A DNA stretch of 64,000 bases from assembly GCF_000379685.1 (NCBI RefSeq), contig NZ_KB903257.1, positions 53,883 to 117,882 of the forward strand, given 5' to 3'. The notes below the pieces were generated by a model that searched no databases, was not told where the DNA came from, and saw only the letters and a list, made by a program, of their open reading frames with translations. A program made the translations under genes and the position numbers. Shown here piece after piece: positions 45,468 through 53,156 of the stretch. Source of the stretch: Catelliglobosispora koreensis DSM 44566. Lineage in GTDB: Bacteria > Actinomycetota > Actinomycetes > Mycobacteriales > Micromonosporaceae. Position 1 is the first letter of the stretch, and the number at the start of each line of letters is the position of its first letter.

Positions 45468-48076
45468 CAGCGAAACACCATGCCCTGGACGGTCGTCCCA
45501 GCGGAGGGGAAGACGAGGTAGAGGCTGTGCACACCGTCCACAGTGGACAATGGCTGTTCGGTCCCCGGAACGGCGGTCGTCAGAAGCGGCCCGGAAAACG
45601 GGTCGTCGACGCGTAGCTCAACCGGGTCGCCCTGGCCCATCAGTTCCGCACGGGAAGCGGAGGTCAGGTCGACGTCCTGAAACCGAAGCCAGGCACCGTT
45701 TTCCACAGCTGTGCTACCCGACGCGGTCAAGGCGATCCCGCTGTACTCGTCGTCTTCGCTGGCCTGGATGGGCCGGCCGACCGCTTGCCGCGTGCCGATG
45801 ACCGTCCCGTGCACGGCCAGTGTCGCGGTGAGCCGGAGGTCAGCCGAAGAGCGTCCGGCCATGATTTTGTGCCGTGCCGTTTCGAGCACTGGCCGGCCAG
45901 TGGTGACGTCCCAGAACGTCAGGTCGTCCACAGCCACAGCGAACGTCACGGCAGCCGATTCACCTGGCGCCAAGGAGAGCTTCGTGAACGCCCGCAGCTG
46001 CCGCAGCGGCTGTTTGACACGGGACTCCTGCTGATGGCTATACAGCTGAACGACTTCAGTGCCGTGGCGCGTGCCGGTGTTGGTGACAGTTAGCGACACG
46101 TCGATGGTGTCGCCAGCTTTCGCGGCGCCTGACGATAACCGCAGGTCTGAGTAGGCGAAGTCGGTGTAGGACAGCCCGTGCCCGAACGGGTAGAGCGGCG
46201 TGCCCCGGTAATACAGGTAAGTCGCGTCGCTGGTGATGATGTCGTAGTCGAATAGGTCGGGCAGGTCACTGATACCGCGGTACCACGTCTGGGTCAACCG
46301 CCCACCCGGGTCGCTAACTCCCGTGAGCACGTCGGCGACGGCGCGGCCAAGCTCTTGCCCGCCATGTGACGTCCACACGACGGCCGGAACAGTGCTGTCA
46401 AGAGCGTAGGGATAGCTGCTGACCAGTACCAGCGTGGTGGCTGGATTGGCCTCAGAAACGCGCCGCAGCAAGCTCTCCTGAGTTGACGGCAACGACAGCG
46501 AAACCCGGTCTTCGGTTTCGCGGCCGTTGATGAGCGGGTGGTTGCCGAGCACGACGACCACCGCGTCGGCTTCGGCGGCGAGCTGGGCGGCTTCAAGAGC
46601 CCCGTCAACGACCAGTTCAACCTCAAAGGCATATGGTGCATCAGCGAGCGAGAGATCGGCCTGAACGTAGCCGTAGCAAGGGTTTCCGGGAGAGGCATGG
46701 TGTGCCAGGTGGACGGTCCCGTCTGGCTGTGTCTCCAGGCGGAACATCTCGCGCACGACCCACTCCGACGGGCCGTCAGAGGAGGCCTCCACGACACCCT
46801 CGTTGACCCGAAGGAACTTGCCGGAAAGCGACCGCAGCGTGACCACGCCGTCGCACCAGTCGAACACGTCGAACGTGCCCAGCCCGTGCAACGTGATCCG
46901 GTCGACGCCTTCGTGGAACAACGCGGCGTCGAGCCCGGCGCGGACAGTCACGGCGTAGGGGAGCGTGCCGCTGTACCAATCGGTGTGGTTCTGATCGGCG
47001 AGCGGTCCGATCACAGCCACCTTTCCGGGGCGCAACGGGAGCAACTGGCCATCGTTTTTGAGCAGCACGACCGAGGCGCGGGCGGCCTCTAGCGCCAGCT
47101 CCTGGTGGGCGGTGCAGTTGATGACGTCAGTGCTAACCAATGCGTATGGGTGGTCCGCTGAGAATTCCCCGAGCCGCGACCGCAACCACAGCGCACGGCG
47201 GACCGCTTTGTCCACATCGGACTCATCAAACAGCCCGCGCTCAAAGCCTTCCCGCAGACGGTCAATCGTCACGTGAGACCGGTTGTCCTGGTCGGTGAAA
47301 CTGTCGATGCCGGCCTTCAGAGCGGCCGCGTGACTCGTGGCGTGGTCGGGGAAGAAACCTTGCTGCGCCGGGTCGGCCAGATTGCTTGGGGCATATGCGT
47401 CTGAGACGACAAAGACCTCGTCGTCCGTCCAGGTGCGCAACTGGCTGTTGATATACGGCGTCACGTGCGCGGGATGTCCATTGACGAGGTTGTAGGAAGC
47501 CATGACGGCGACGGCGGCACCCGAGGCGATGGCCCGGCGGAACGCGGGCAGCTCGTATTCGTGCAGCACCCGTGGCGGCAGGTTGCTGTTGCTCGTACAC
47601 CGGTCGGTTTCGTTGTTGTAGCCAAGGAAATGCTTGAGTGTTGGCGCTGTCCGCAGGAAGAACGGATGATCGCCGCGCAGCCCCCAGCTGTAGGCCTCAC
47701 CCATGATGGCGGTCAGTAATGGGTCTTCGCTGTAGCCCTCTTCGTTGCGTCCCCAGCGCGGATCGCGCAATGGGTTGACCACGGGCGCCCACACGTTGAG
47801 CCCACACTTGCTGGGATCTTTGGCGTGCAGCCCGCGAACCTCTGTGCCGACCGCCTCTGCTACGCGCCGGATGAGCGAAGGGTCCCAAGTGGACCCAAGG
47901 CCGATCGCTTGCGGAAAGACGGTCGCCTCACCAAGCCAGGCCAAACCGTGCAGGGCTTCGGTGCCGGTGGTGAACGCGCCGAGGCCCAGCCGCTCGATCG
48001 CGGGCTGGTGCTGGTGCAGCATCGCCAGCTTTTCGTCCAAGGTGAGCTGGGAGAGCAGGTGTTCTACAGAGGTCAT
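45467..48076 (-). CDS. GH3 beta-glucosidase/beta-xylosidase-type enzyme with inserted domain
   Basis: An 869-residue GH3 enzyme without signal peptide, so intracellular. The catalytic barrel holds WAPVVNPLRDPRWGRNEE near 96-113, KHFLGYNNE near 148 and nucleophile Asp226 in VFVVSDAYAPS. The alpha/beta sandwich is split by an inserted domain at about residues 410-490 with a TLRSLSGKFLRVNEG pattern resembling a fascin/beta-trefoil module, at the site where PA14 occurs in other GH3s. A fibronectin-III-like domain and a beta-rich C-terminal domain follow. ATG 48076; an upstream frame to 48220 crosses the operators. It would remove glucose after alpha-xylosidase acts. Confidence 0.92.
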   Translation of the reverse strand: MTSVEHLLSQLTLDEKLAMLHQHQPAIERLGLGAFTTGTEALHGLAWLGEATVFPQAIGLGSTWDPSLIRRVAEAVGTEVRGLHAKDPSKCGLNVWAPVVNPLRDPRWGRNEEGYSEDPLLTAIMGEAYSWGLRGDHPFFLRTAPTLKHFLGYNNETDRCTSNSNLPPRVLHEYELPAFRRAIASGAAVAVMASYNLVNGHPAHVTPYINSQLRTWTDDEVFVVSDAYAPSNLADPAQQGFFPDHATSHAAALKAGIDSFTDQDNRSHVTIDRLREGFERGLFDESDVDKAVRRALWLRSRLGEFSADHPYALVSTDVINCTAHQELALEAARASVVLLKNDGQLLPLRPGKVAVIGPLADQNHTDWYSGTLPYAVTVRAGLDAALFHEGVDRITLHGLGTFDVFDWCDGVVTLRSLSGKFLRVNEGVVEASSDGPSEWVVREMFRLETQPDGTVHLAHHASPGNPCYGYVQADLSLADAPYAFEVELVVDGALEAAQLAAEADAVVVVLGNHPLINGRETEDRVSLSLPSTQESLLRRVSEANPATTLVLVSSYPYALDSTVPAVVWTSHGGQELGRAVADVLTGVSDPGGRLTQTWYRGISDLPDLFDYDIITSDATYLYYRGTPLYPFGHGLSYTDFAYSDLRLSSGAAKAGDTIDVSLTVTNTGTRHGTEVVQLYSHQQESRVKQPLRQLRAFTKLSLAPGESAAVTFAVAVDDLTFWDVTTGRPVLETARHKIMAGRSSADLRLTATLAVHGTVIGTRQAVGRPIQASEDDEYSGIALTASGSTAVENGAWLRFQDVDLTSASRAELMGQGDPVELRVDDPFSGPLLTTAVPGTEQPLSTVDGVHSLYLVFPSAGTTVQGMVFR

Positions 48077-48108
48077 GCTCGGCCACCGTCCGTCGTGAAC
48101 CCGGTTCG

Positions 48109-48122
48109 TCGAAGCGCTTCGA
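48109..48122. promoter_or_regulatory. LacI operator 1 upstream of GH3
   Basis: TCGAAGCGCTTCGA is a perfect 14-bp palindrome, with the CpG centre typical of LacI-family sites. It lies in the GH3 leader, about 33 bases before the ATG, downstream of the predicted promoter, where it would form a roadblock. Confidence 0.75.
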
Positions 48123-48134
48123 AAGTGCCGATCG

Positions 48135-48148
48135 TCGAAGCGCTTCAA
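48135..48148. promoter_or_regulatory. LacI operator 2 upstream of GH3
   Basis: TCGAAGCGCTTCAA contains the same GAAGCGCTTC core. Its centre is 26 bases from that of operator 1, about 2.5 helical turns. Confidence 0.72.
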
Positions 48149-48198
48149 CAATGGGTCTTGGGGTAGATGTCGATTGTGTTTCGGGGACTTGTCCAGAA

Positions 48199-48228
48199 GG
48201 TCTACCGGAAGCGCTCCCAAGCCGTCAA
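48199..48228 (-). promoter_or_regulatory. GH3-lacI-GH74 promoter with embedded operator 3
   Basis: On the minus strand TTGACG (48228-48223) and TAGACC (48204-48199) are separated by 18 bases and could be -35 and -10. The spacer holds GGGAGCGCTTCC (48218-48207), a variant of the LacI core and similar to CebR-type operators. Repressor here would directly block polymerase. The -10 match is only partial. Confidence 0.55.
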
Positions 48229-48231
48229 GGG

Positions 48232-49440
48232 CTAGGGAAGTTTTCCAGAGTCAATGGCATCGAGCACCCGGGCCGCGCCACCATAAGCCGCCGCACCGAG
48301 ATCCAGGTTGGACGCGACGATCCGGGTGCCGCCGGCGTCGGGGGCGATGGACCGTTCGCGCAGTTCAGCGACTGCTTCGGGCACCAGCCAAGGGGACAGG
48401 CGCACGAAGTATCCACCTAGGACAACCACGTCTGGGTTGATGAGGTTGGCGACGGTGGATATGCCATGGCCGAGATGACGGCCGGTTTCAGCGAGGGTCT
48501 TGAGGACCTTGGCATCTCCGGCCTTGGCGCGGCGCACGACTTCGTCGACGTCGAGTTCGACTTCGGCGGCCTGTGGTGCTGGCGTCGCCAGCGCCCGGGA
48601 CACCACAGAACTGATGCCGGCCAGGGCTTCCAGGCAACCATGGCGTCCGCAGCCGCATTTCGGCCCGGCCGGATCGACTTGCAGATGACCGAATTCCCCG
48701 GCGTATCCGCGCTGTCCGCGCAGGAGACGGCCATCGCTGATGATGCCCGCGCCAATGCCGACTTCGCCGGTGAGGTAGATGAGGTTGGCGGTCTCGGCGT
48801 AACCGCCGTAGCGCTGCTCCGCGAGCACCGCGAGGTTGGCGTCGTTTTCGACATCGACCGGATAGGACGGATCGCCGAGCGCTTTGCGGATGGCCGAACG
48901 CAGGTCGGCGTCTTGCCAGCCGAGGTTGGGAGCCAGGCGCACGACCCCCTCGCCATCAACAAGTCCCGGCACGCCAATGGTGAGCCCGAGGGTATGCCGT
49001 CCGTCTTTGCTCACTTTGGAGACGGCCCGTTTGACGAGGGCGCTGATCGACGCGGCCGCCTGTCCCGGATGCGATGACGTGCCGGAAAAGGCCCGCCGCC
49101 ACGACAGCAGCCGCTCGCCGGTCAGGTCGATCGCGACAACCGTCATGTAGTCGGCATTGACCTCTAGGCCAATCGCGGCATATGCCGAGCCGTCAAGCAC
49201 GAGCATCGTGGCCGGGCGGCCGACGCGGGCTTCGGTCATGCCGATCTCGCGCACGAGCCGGCGGTCGATGAGGTCGGCCACGAGACTGGACACAGTGGAC
49301 TTGTTGAGCCCGGTCGTGCTCGCGATGTCGGCCCGGGAACACGGCGCGTGCATGCGCATATAGCGCAAGACGACGGCGAGATTCGTCGCCCGGACGTCGG
49401 CGAAGTCGGCCGGCTGCGGACCGGTTTGATTGGTGATCAC
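48232..49440 (-). CDS. ROK-family transcriptional repressor
   Basis: A 402-residue ROK repressor (XylR/NagC type). Residues about 20-60 are a winged helix (SRADIASTTGLNKSTVSSLVADLI). The sugar-binding ROK domain has FGHLQV with His252 and the zinc motif CGCGRHGCLEAL (Cys262, 264, 269). GTG 49440 is chosen because GAGGTGGAG lies 6 bases upstream; a GTG four codons earlier is less likely. It is divergent from the transporter operon and probably represses it through the inverted repeat at 49533-49561. Confidence 0.92.
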   Translation of the reverse strand: MITNQTGPQPADFADVRATNLAVVLRYMRMHAPCSRADIASTTGLNKSTVSSLVADLIDRRLVREIGMTEARVGRPATMLVLDGSAYAAIGLEVNADYMTVVAIDLTGERLLSWRRAFSGTSSHPGQAAASISALVKRAVSKVSKDGRHTLGLTIGVPGLVDGEGVVRLAPNLGWQDADLRSAIRKALGDPSYPVDVENDANLAVLAEQRYGGYAETANLIYLTGEVGIGAGIISDGRLLRGQRGYAGEFGHLQVDPAGPKCGCGRHGCLEALAGISSVVSRALATPAPQAAEVELDVDEVVRRAKAGDAKVLKTLAETGRHLGHGISTVANLINPDVVVLGGYFVRLSPWLVPEAVAELRERSIAPDAGGTRIVASNLDLGAAAYGGAARVLDAIDSGKLP

Positions 49441-49532
49441 CGCGGGCTCCACCTCACGCGCATCTGTCCTCCTGCCACATCATGTCATGTCTGTCCAGAA
49501 GCGACGCCTTGTGGTGTGGGCTGGCGTCAGCT

Positions 49533-49561
49533 AATTTGTTTCTCCGGAAGACCAACTAATT
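49533..49561. promoter_or_regulatory. Candidate ROK operator before the transporter operon
   Basis: AATTTGTT and AACTAATT, 13 bases apart, form an inverted repeat (7 of 8 matches) resembling XylR/NagC sites. Possible promoter hexamers TTGTTT and TAATTC overlap the arms, about 40 bases before the binding-protein start. Confidence 0.6.
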
Positions 49562-49599
49562 CTAACAGCCAACCCCTCGACAAATGAAGGGAGTATGCC

Positions 49600-51255
49600 G
49601 TGGACCGTCGACAGCTACTCTCGCTCGCGGGTCTCGGTGCGCTGTCTGTCGCTGGGGGCGGTCTCGTCGCAGGCTGCACCAGCACTCCGGCCGCCGGGCC
49701 CGGCACCACGAGCACCTCTGACCTAAGCAAGATCCTGCCCAGCTACGTCCCGAACACCGCGGTCAAGCCCGATATCGCCGGTGTCATCGGCGCCAACGGG
49801 GCGGTGTCTGACCCCGTCTTCCTGTCTTATCCGGGCAGCCCGGTAAAGACCGTGTCCGGCGTCCCGGGTAAAGGGGGCTCCTACACCACGATGACCCCCT
49901 TGTGGGGCGCCATCCCGCCCTCGAGCGGCAACGCCTATTACGAGGCCGTCAACAAGGAACTTGGTGCCACGCTTAAGCTTCAGCCCGCTGACGGCAACAA
50001 CTACGGCACGGCGCTTCCGCCAATCTTCGCGGCTGACAAGCTTCCAGACTGGATCATGATTCCGGGCTGGAACACCACCAATCTCAACTTCGGCCAGGCG
50101 GTCAGTAAGTTCACTGACCTGACGCCCTATCTCGCGGGCGACAAGATCAAGGCCTACCCGAACCTCGCCAACATTCCCGGCGGCGCATGGCAAGCCGGCG
50201 TCTGGAACGGCAAGCTTTACGGTCTTCCCGCCTATCCCGGTGGCGCTGGCATCCCGGGCACGTACTACTTCCGCCGCGACATGTTCGACAAGCTGAACAT
50301 CAACCCCGACAACATCAAGAGCCCAAACGACCTTGACGCGCTTGGGAAGGAACTGACCAGCTCCAGCGCTGGGCAGTGGGCGTTTGACAGCATGTGGGAC
50401 TACCTGTTCCAGGTCTTCAAGTTCCCCATGAAGTGGGGGCTCGACGCTGGCGGCAAAATCGTGCATAAGTACGAGACCGAAGCGATCGTCGAAGCGCTTA
50501 ACTGGCACGCGAAACTGGTCGCTAAGGGATACATGCACCCTGACGCGATCGCTGGGCAAAGCCAGAACGCCAAGCAGCGTTTCTGGAGCGGCAAGGTGCT
50601 CATTTGCGGCGACGGCCCGGGCGCGTGGAACGGCGACGACGCCAAGTCAGGCACGGCGGCCAACCCGGCCTACCGTCGTCAGGCGTTCAAGCTGCTGTCT
50701 GCTAGTGGCACGCCCACGGTTGAGCTGAACCCAGGGGCCGGCATGTTCGGCTACCTGAACGGCAAACTCAAAGAAGACCAGGTCAAAGAGTGCCTGTCGA
50801 TCGCCAATTACCTTGCCGCGCCTTATGGTTCGGCCGAGTGGCTCACCGTCAACTTCGGCACCGCCGGTGTCACCTACAACATGGAAAACGGCAACCCGGT
50901 GCTGACGGAACGCGGCGGTAAGGAAGTCGCCACCACATTCCAGTTCCTCGTTACGGCGCCTACCCCAACCACTGTCGGCAGCGGATTCACCCAGGTCGCT
51001 AAGGACTTTGGAGCGTGGCAGGCAGACATGGTGAAGTACGCGGTCAAGCCGCTGTTCTTCGCCATGAACATCACTGAGCCGTCGCAGTACTCGTCAATCG
51101 GCCAAGCCGTTGAGGACACCATCACTGATGTGCGGTTTGGCCGAAAGCCGGTGTCAGCGTTCACCGACGCGGTCAAGACGTGGCGCAGCCAGGGCGGCGA
51201 CGCGCTGCGCACCTTCTATGACGACATCCGCAGCAAGTACGGCACAGGTCAGTGA
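49600..51255 (+). CDS. ABC transporter extracellular sugar-binding lipoprotein
   Basis: A 551-residue substrate-binding protein. The N terminus MDRRQLLSLAGLGALSVAGG with LVAGC puts the lipobox Cys at 26; the paired Arg suggests a Tat-type lipoprotein signal. The mature part is a type I sugar-binding fold with aromatic-rich segments (WGAIPPSSGNAYYEAVN, WNGKLYGLPAYPGG), similar in size to LplA-type binding proteins for oligosaccharides. GTG 49600 follows GAAGGGAG. It is the first gene of the importer operon. Xyloglucan oligosaccharides are the inferred cargo, from the genes around it. Confidence 0.9.
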   Translation: MDRRQLLSLAGLGALSVAGGGLVAGCTSTPAAGPGTTSTSDLSKILPSYVPNTAVKPDIAGVIGANGAVSDPVFLSYPGSPVKTVSGVPGKGGSYTTMTPLWGAIPPSSGNAYYEAVNKELGATLKLQPADGNNYGTALPPIFAADKLPDWIMIPGWNTTNLNFGQAVSKFTDLTPYLAGDKIKAYPNLANIPGGAWQAGVWNGKLYGLPAYPGGAGIPGTYYFRRDMFDKLNINPDNIKSPNDLDALGKELTSSSAGQWAFDSMWDYLFQVFKFPMKWGLDAGGKIVHKYETEAIVEALNWHAKLVAKGYMHPDAIAGQSQNAKQRFWSGKVLICGDGPGAWNGDDAKSGTAANPAYRRQAFKLLSASGTPTVELNPGAGMFGYLNGKLKEDQVKECLSIANYLAAPYGSAEWLTVNFGTAGVTYNMENGNPVLTERGGKEVATTFQFLVTAPTPTTVGSGFTQVAKDFGAWQADMVKYAVKPLFFAMNITEPSQYSSIGQAVEDTITDVRFGRKPVSAFTDAVKTWRSQGGDALRTFYDDIRSKYGTGQ

Positions 51256-51259
51256 TTAA

Positions 51260-51306
51260 CGCTCCCGGATCCGCTCAACCCGGCCGGTGAAGCGGATCCG
51301 GGAGCG
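51260..51306 (+). other. Intercistronic stem-loop between binding protein and permease genes
   Basis: CGCTCCCGGATCCGCT pairs perfectly (16 bp) with AGCGGATCCGGGAGCG around a 15-base loop. There is no T run. It begins 5 bases after the binding-protein stop and likely protects the 3' end of that mRNA segment, raising binding-protein level over the permeases. Confidence 0.75.
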
Positions 51307-51329
51307 TCCACAGAAGAGGGAGAAAGACG

Positions 51330-52247
51330 GTGCAAGGAAAGCTCAGCTGGCGGGCAAAGCTGCGGCGGGACCGGTCGCTGCTGCTGATGACCTTGCCTGC
51401 GCTGGCGCTGCTCATCGTGTTCAGCTATGTGCCGATGTTTGGCATCGTGACGGCGTTTCAGAGTTACGACATCTACTCGGGCTTTTCTGCTAGCCCGTTC
51501 GTTGGGCTGGCTCAGTTTGAGAGGCTGATGACTGATCCGGTCTTCTGGCATGCCCTCGAGAACACGCTTGTGCTCAGCGCCGTGCAACTGGCGCTCTACT
51601 TCCCGGTGCCTATCGCGCTCGCCTTGCTCCTCAACTCGATTCTCAGCAGCAAGATCCGGTCTTTCGTACAGGCCGTGGTTTACTTGCCGCACTTCTTCTC
51701 CTGGGTTCTGGTCATCACGATCTTCCAGCAGATGCTCGGCGGTGCCGGTCCGCTCAACACGGCGTTGCGCGAACATGGCTGGGCGACGTGGGACATCATG
51801 ACCAACCCGGAAACATTCAAGTATCTGGTGACGGGTCAGGCGGTGTGGAAGGAAGCCGGCTGGGGAATCATCGTCTTCCTCGCCGCCTTGGCCGCCATTG
51901 ACCAGAACCTTTACGAAGCCGCGGCCGCTGACGGGGCGGGAAAGTGGCGGCGCCTGTGGCACATCACCTTGCCCGGCATGCGTGGTGTCATCGTGCTGCT
52001 TTTGGTGCTGCGGCTCGGAAACTCGCTGACCGTCGGCTTCGAGCAGATGCTGATTCAAAGACAGGCGGTGGGGCGCGACGCCTCAGAAGTCCTTGATACG
52101 TTCACGTACTTCTATGGCGTTGTCAACAACAACTTCAGTTATGGTGCGGCGGCCGGGCTATTCAAGGGTGTGCTTTCGCTCATCCTCATCTTGATAGCCA
52201 ATAAGGTCGCGCACCTGTTCGGCGAAGACGGGCTGTACCGCAAATGA
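51330..52247 (+). CDS. ABC sugar transporter permease 1
   Basis: Membrane subunit of 305 residues with six helices, of the LplB/MalF type. The EAA loop that meets the ATPase is EAAAADGAGKWRRLWHITLPGM near 193-214. The N terminus LSWRAKLRRDRSLLLMTLPALAL is typical. GTG 51330 follows AGAGGGAG. The stop overlaps permease 2 (ATGA at 52244-52247). Confidence 0.93.
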   Translation: MQGKLSWRAKLRRDRSLLLMTLPALALLIVFSYVPMFGIVTAFQSYDIYSGFSASPFVGLAQFERLMTDPVFWHALENTLVLSAVQLALYFPVPIALALLLNSILSSKIRSFVQAVVYLPHFFSWVLVITIFQQMLGGAGPLNTALREHGWATWDIMTNPETFKYLVTGQAVWKEAGWGIIVFLAALAAIDQNLYEAAAADGAGKWRRLWHITLPGMRGVIVLLLVLRLGNSLTVGFEQMLIQRQAVGRDASEVLDTFTYFYGVVNNNFSYGAAAGLFKGVLSLILILIANKVAHLFGEDGLYRK

Positions 52248-53146
52248 CAACGAGACCTATCTGGGAAGAAAAGCCAACCATCGCGGGGCAGACGAGCAAA
52301 ACGGCCGTCATTACCGTCGTACTGGCGATCATCATCGTGCCGATATATTCCGTTGTCCTGACGAGCTTTTCGACGCAAACTTCCGTCAACATCGCTGGCG
52401 GGCTGGTGCTGGTGCCACACGGGCTGACCACGGCCGCCTACGAGCAGATCTTCAGCAATCAGCTCGTCATGCACTCGCTGCTCGTCAGCTTCGGCATCAC
52501 CATCATCGGCACGGCCATCTCGATGGTGGTCAGTGTGCTGTGCGCCTATGGACTGTCGCGTTCACGTTCGTTTGGCCACCGCTTCATCCTCATGCTGCTC
52601 ATCGTGACGATGTTCTTCAGCGGCGGGCTCATTCCCAGTTTCCTGGTCGTGGCGGCGCTGGGTGGTTACGGCTCCTACTGGTCGCTCATCCTGCCCAGCG
52701 CGGTGTCGGTATTCAACATTCTCGTGCTGCGGGCGTTCTTTTCTAGTACCGCACAAGAATTGATCGATGCGTCCAAAATAGATGGCGCGGGAGACTGGCG
52801 GACCTTGTGGGCCATCGTGCTGCCTACTTCGCGGCCGGTGCTCGCGGTTATCGCGCTGTTCTACGCCGTTGGCTACTGGAACACCTTCTTCAATGCCCTG
52901 CTTTACCTGCCTGACAACGAAATGTGGCCGCTGCAGATGGTCATCTACACCTACACCCTGCAGGGCAACGCGATGCCGGGCACCGGCGTCACCCAGACTG
53001 GCCAGTATTTCGGGCATCAGGCGGTCGCCCCGCTATCGATACAGATGGCCGTGGTGACCCTGACGCTCATTCCCATCCTCCTCGTGTATCCGTTCGTGCA
53101 GCGCCACTTCACCAAGGGCATCCTGCTCGGCGCCATCAAAGGTTAG
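52244..53146 (+). CDS. ABC sugar transporter permease 2
   Basis: Membrane subunit of 300 residues of the YtcP/MalG type, partner of permease 1. The EAA loop is IDASKIDGAGDWRTLWAIVLPTSRP near 175-200. Typical segment GGLIPSFLVVAALGGYGSYW near 125. No ATPase gene follows, so a shared MsiK-like ATPase encoded elsewhere probably powers the importer. Confidence 0.93.
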   Translation: MTTRPIWEEKPTIAGQTSKTAVITVVLAIIIVPIYSVVLTSFSTQTSVNIAGGLVLVPHGLTTAAYEQIFSNQLVMHSLLVSFGITIIGTAISMVVSVLCAYGLSRSRSFGHRFILMLLIVTMFFSGGLIPSFLVVAALGGYGSYWSLILPSAVSVFNILVLRAFFSSTAQELIDASKIDGAGDWRTLWAIVLPTSRPVLAVIALFYAVGYWNTFFNALLYLPDNEMWPLQMVIYTYTLQGNAMPGTGVTQTGQYFGHQAVAPLSIQMAVVTLTLIPILLVYPFVQRHFTKGILLGAIKG

Positions 53147-53156
53147 GAACTCGCTC

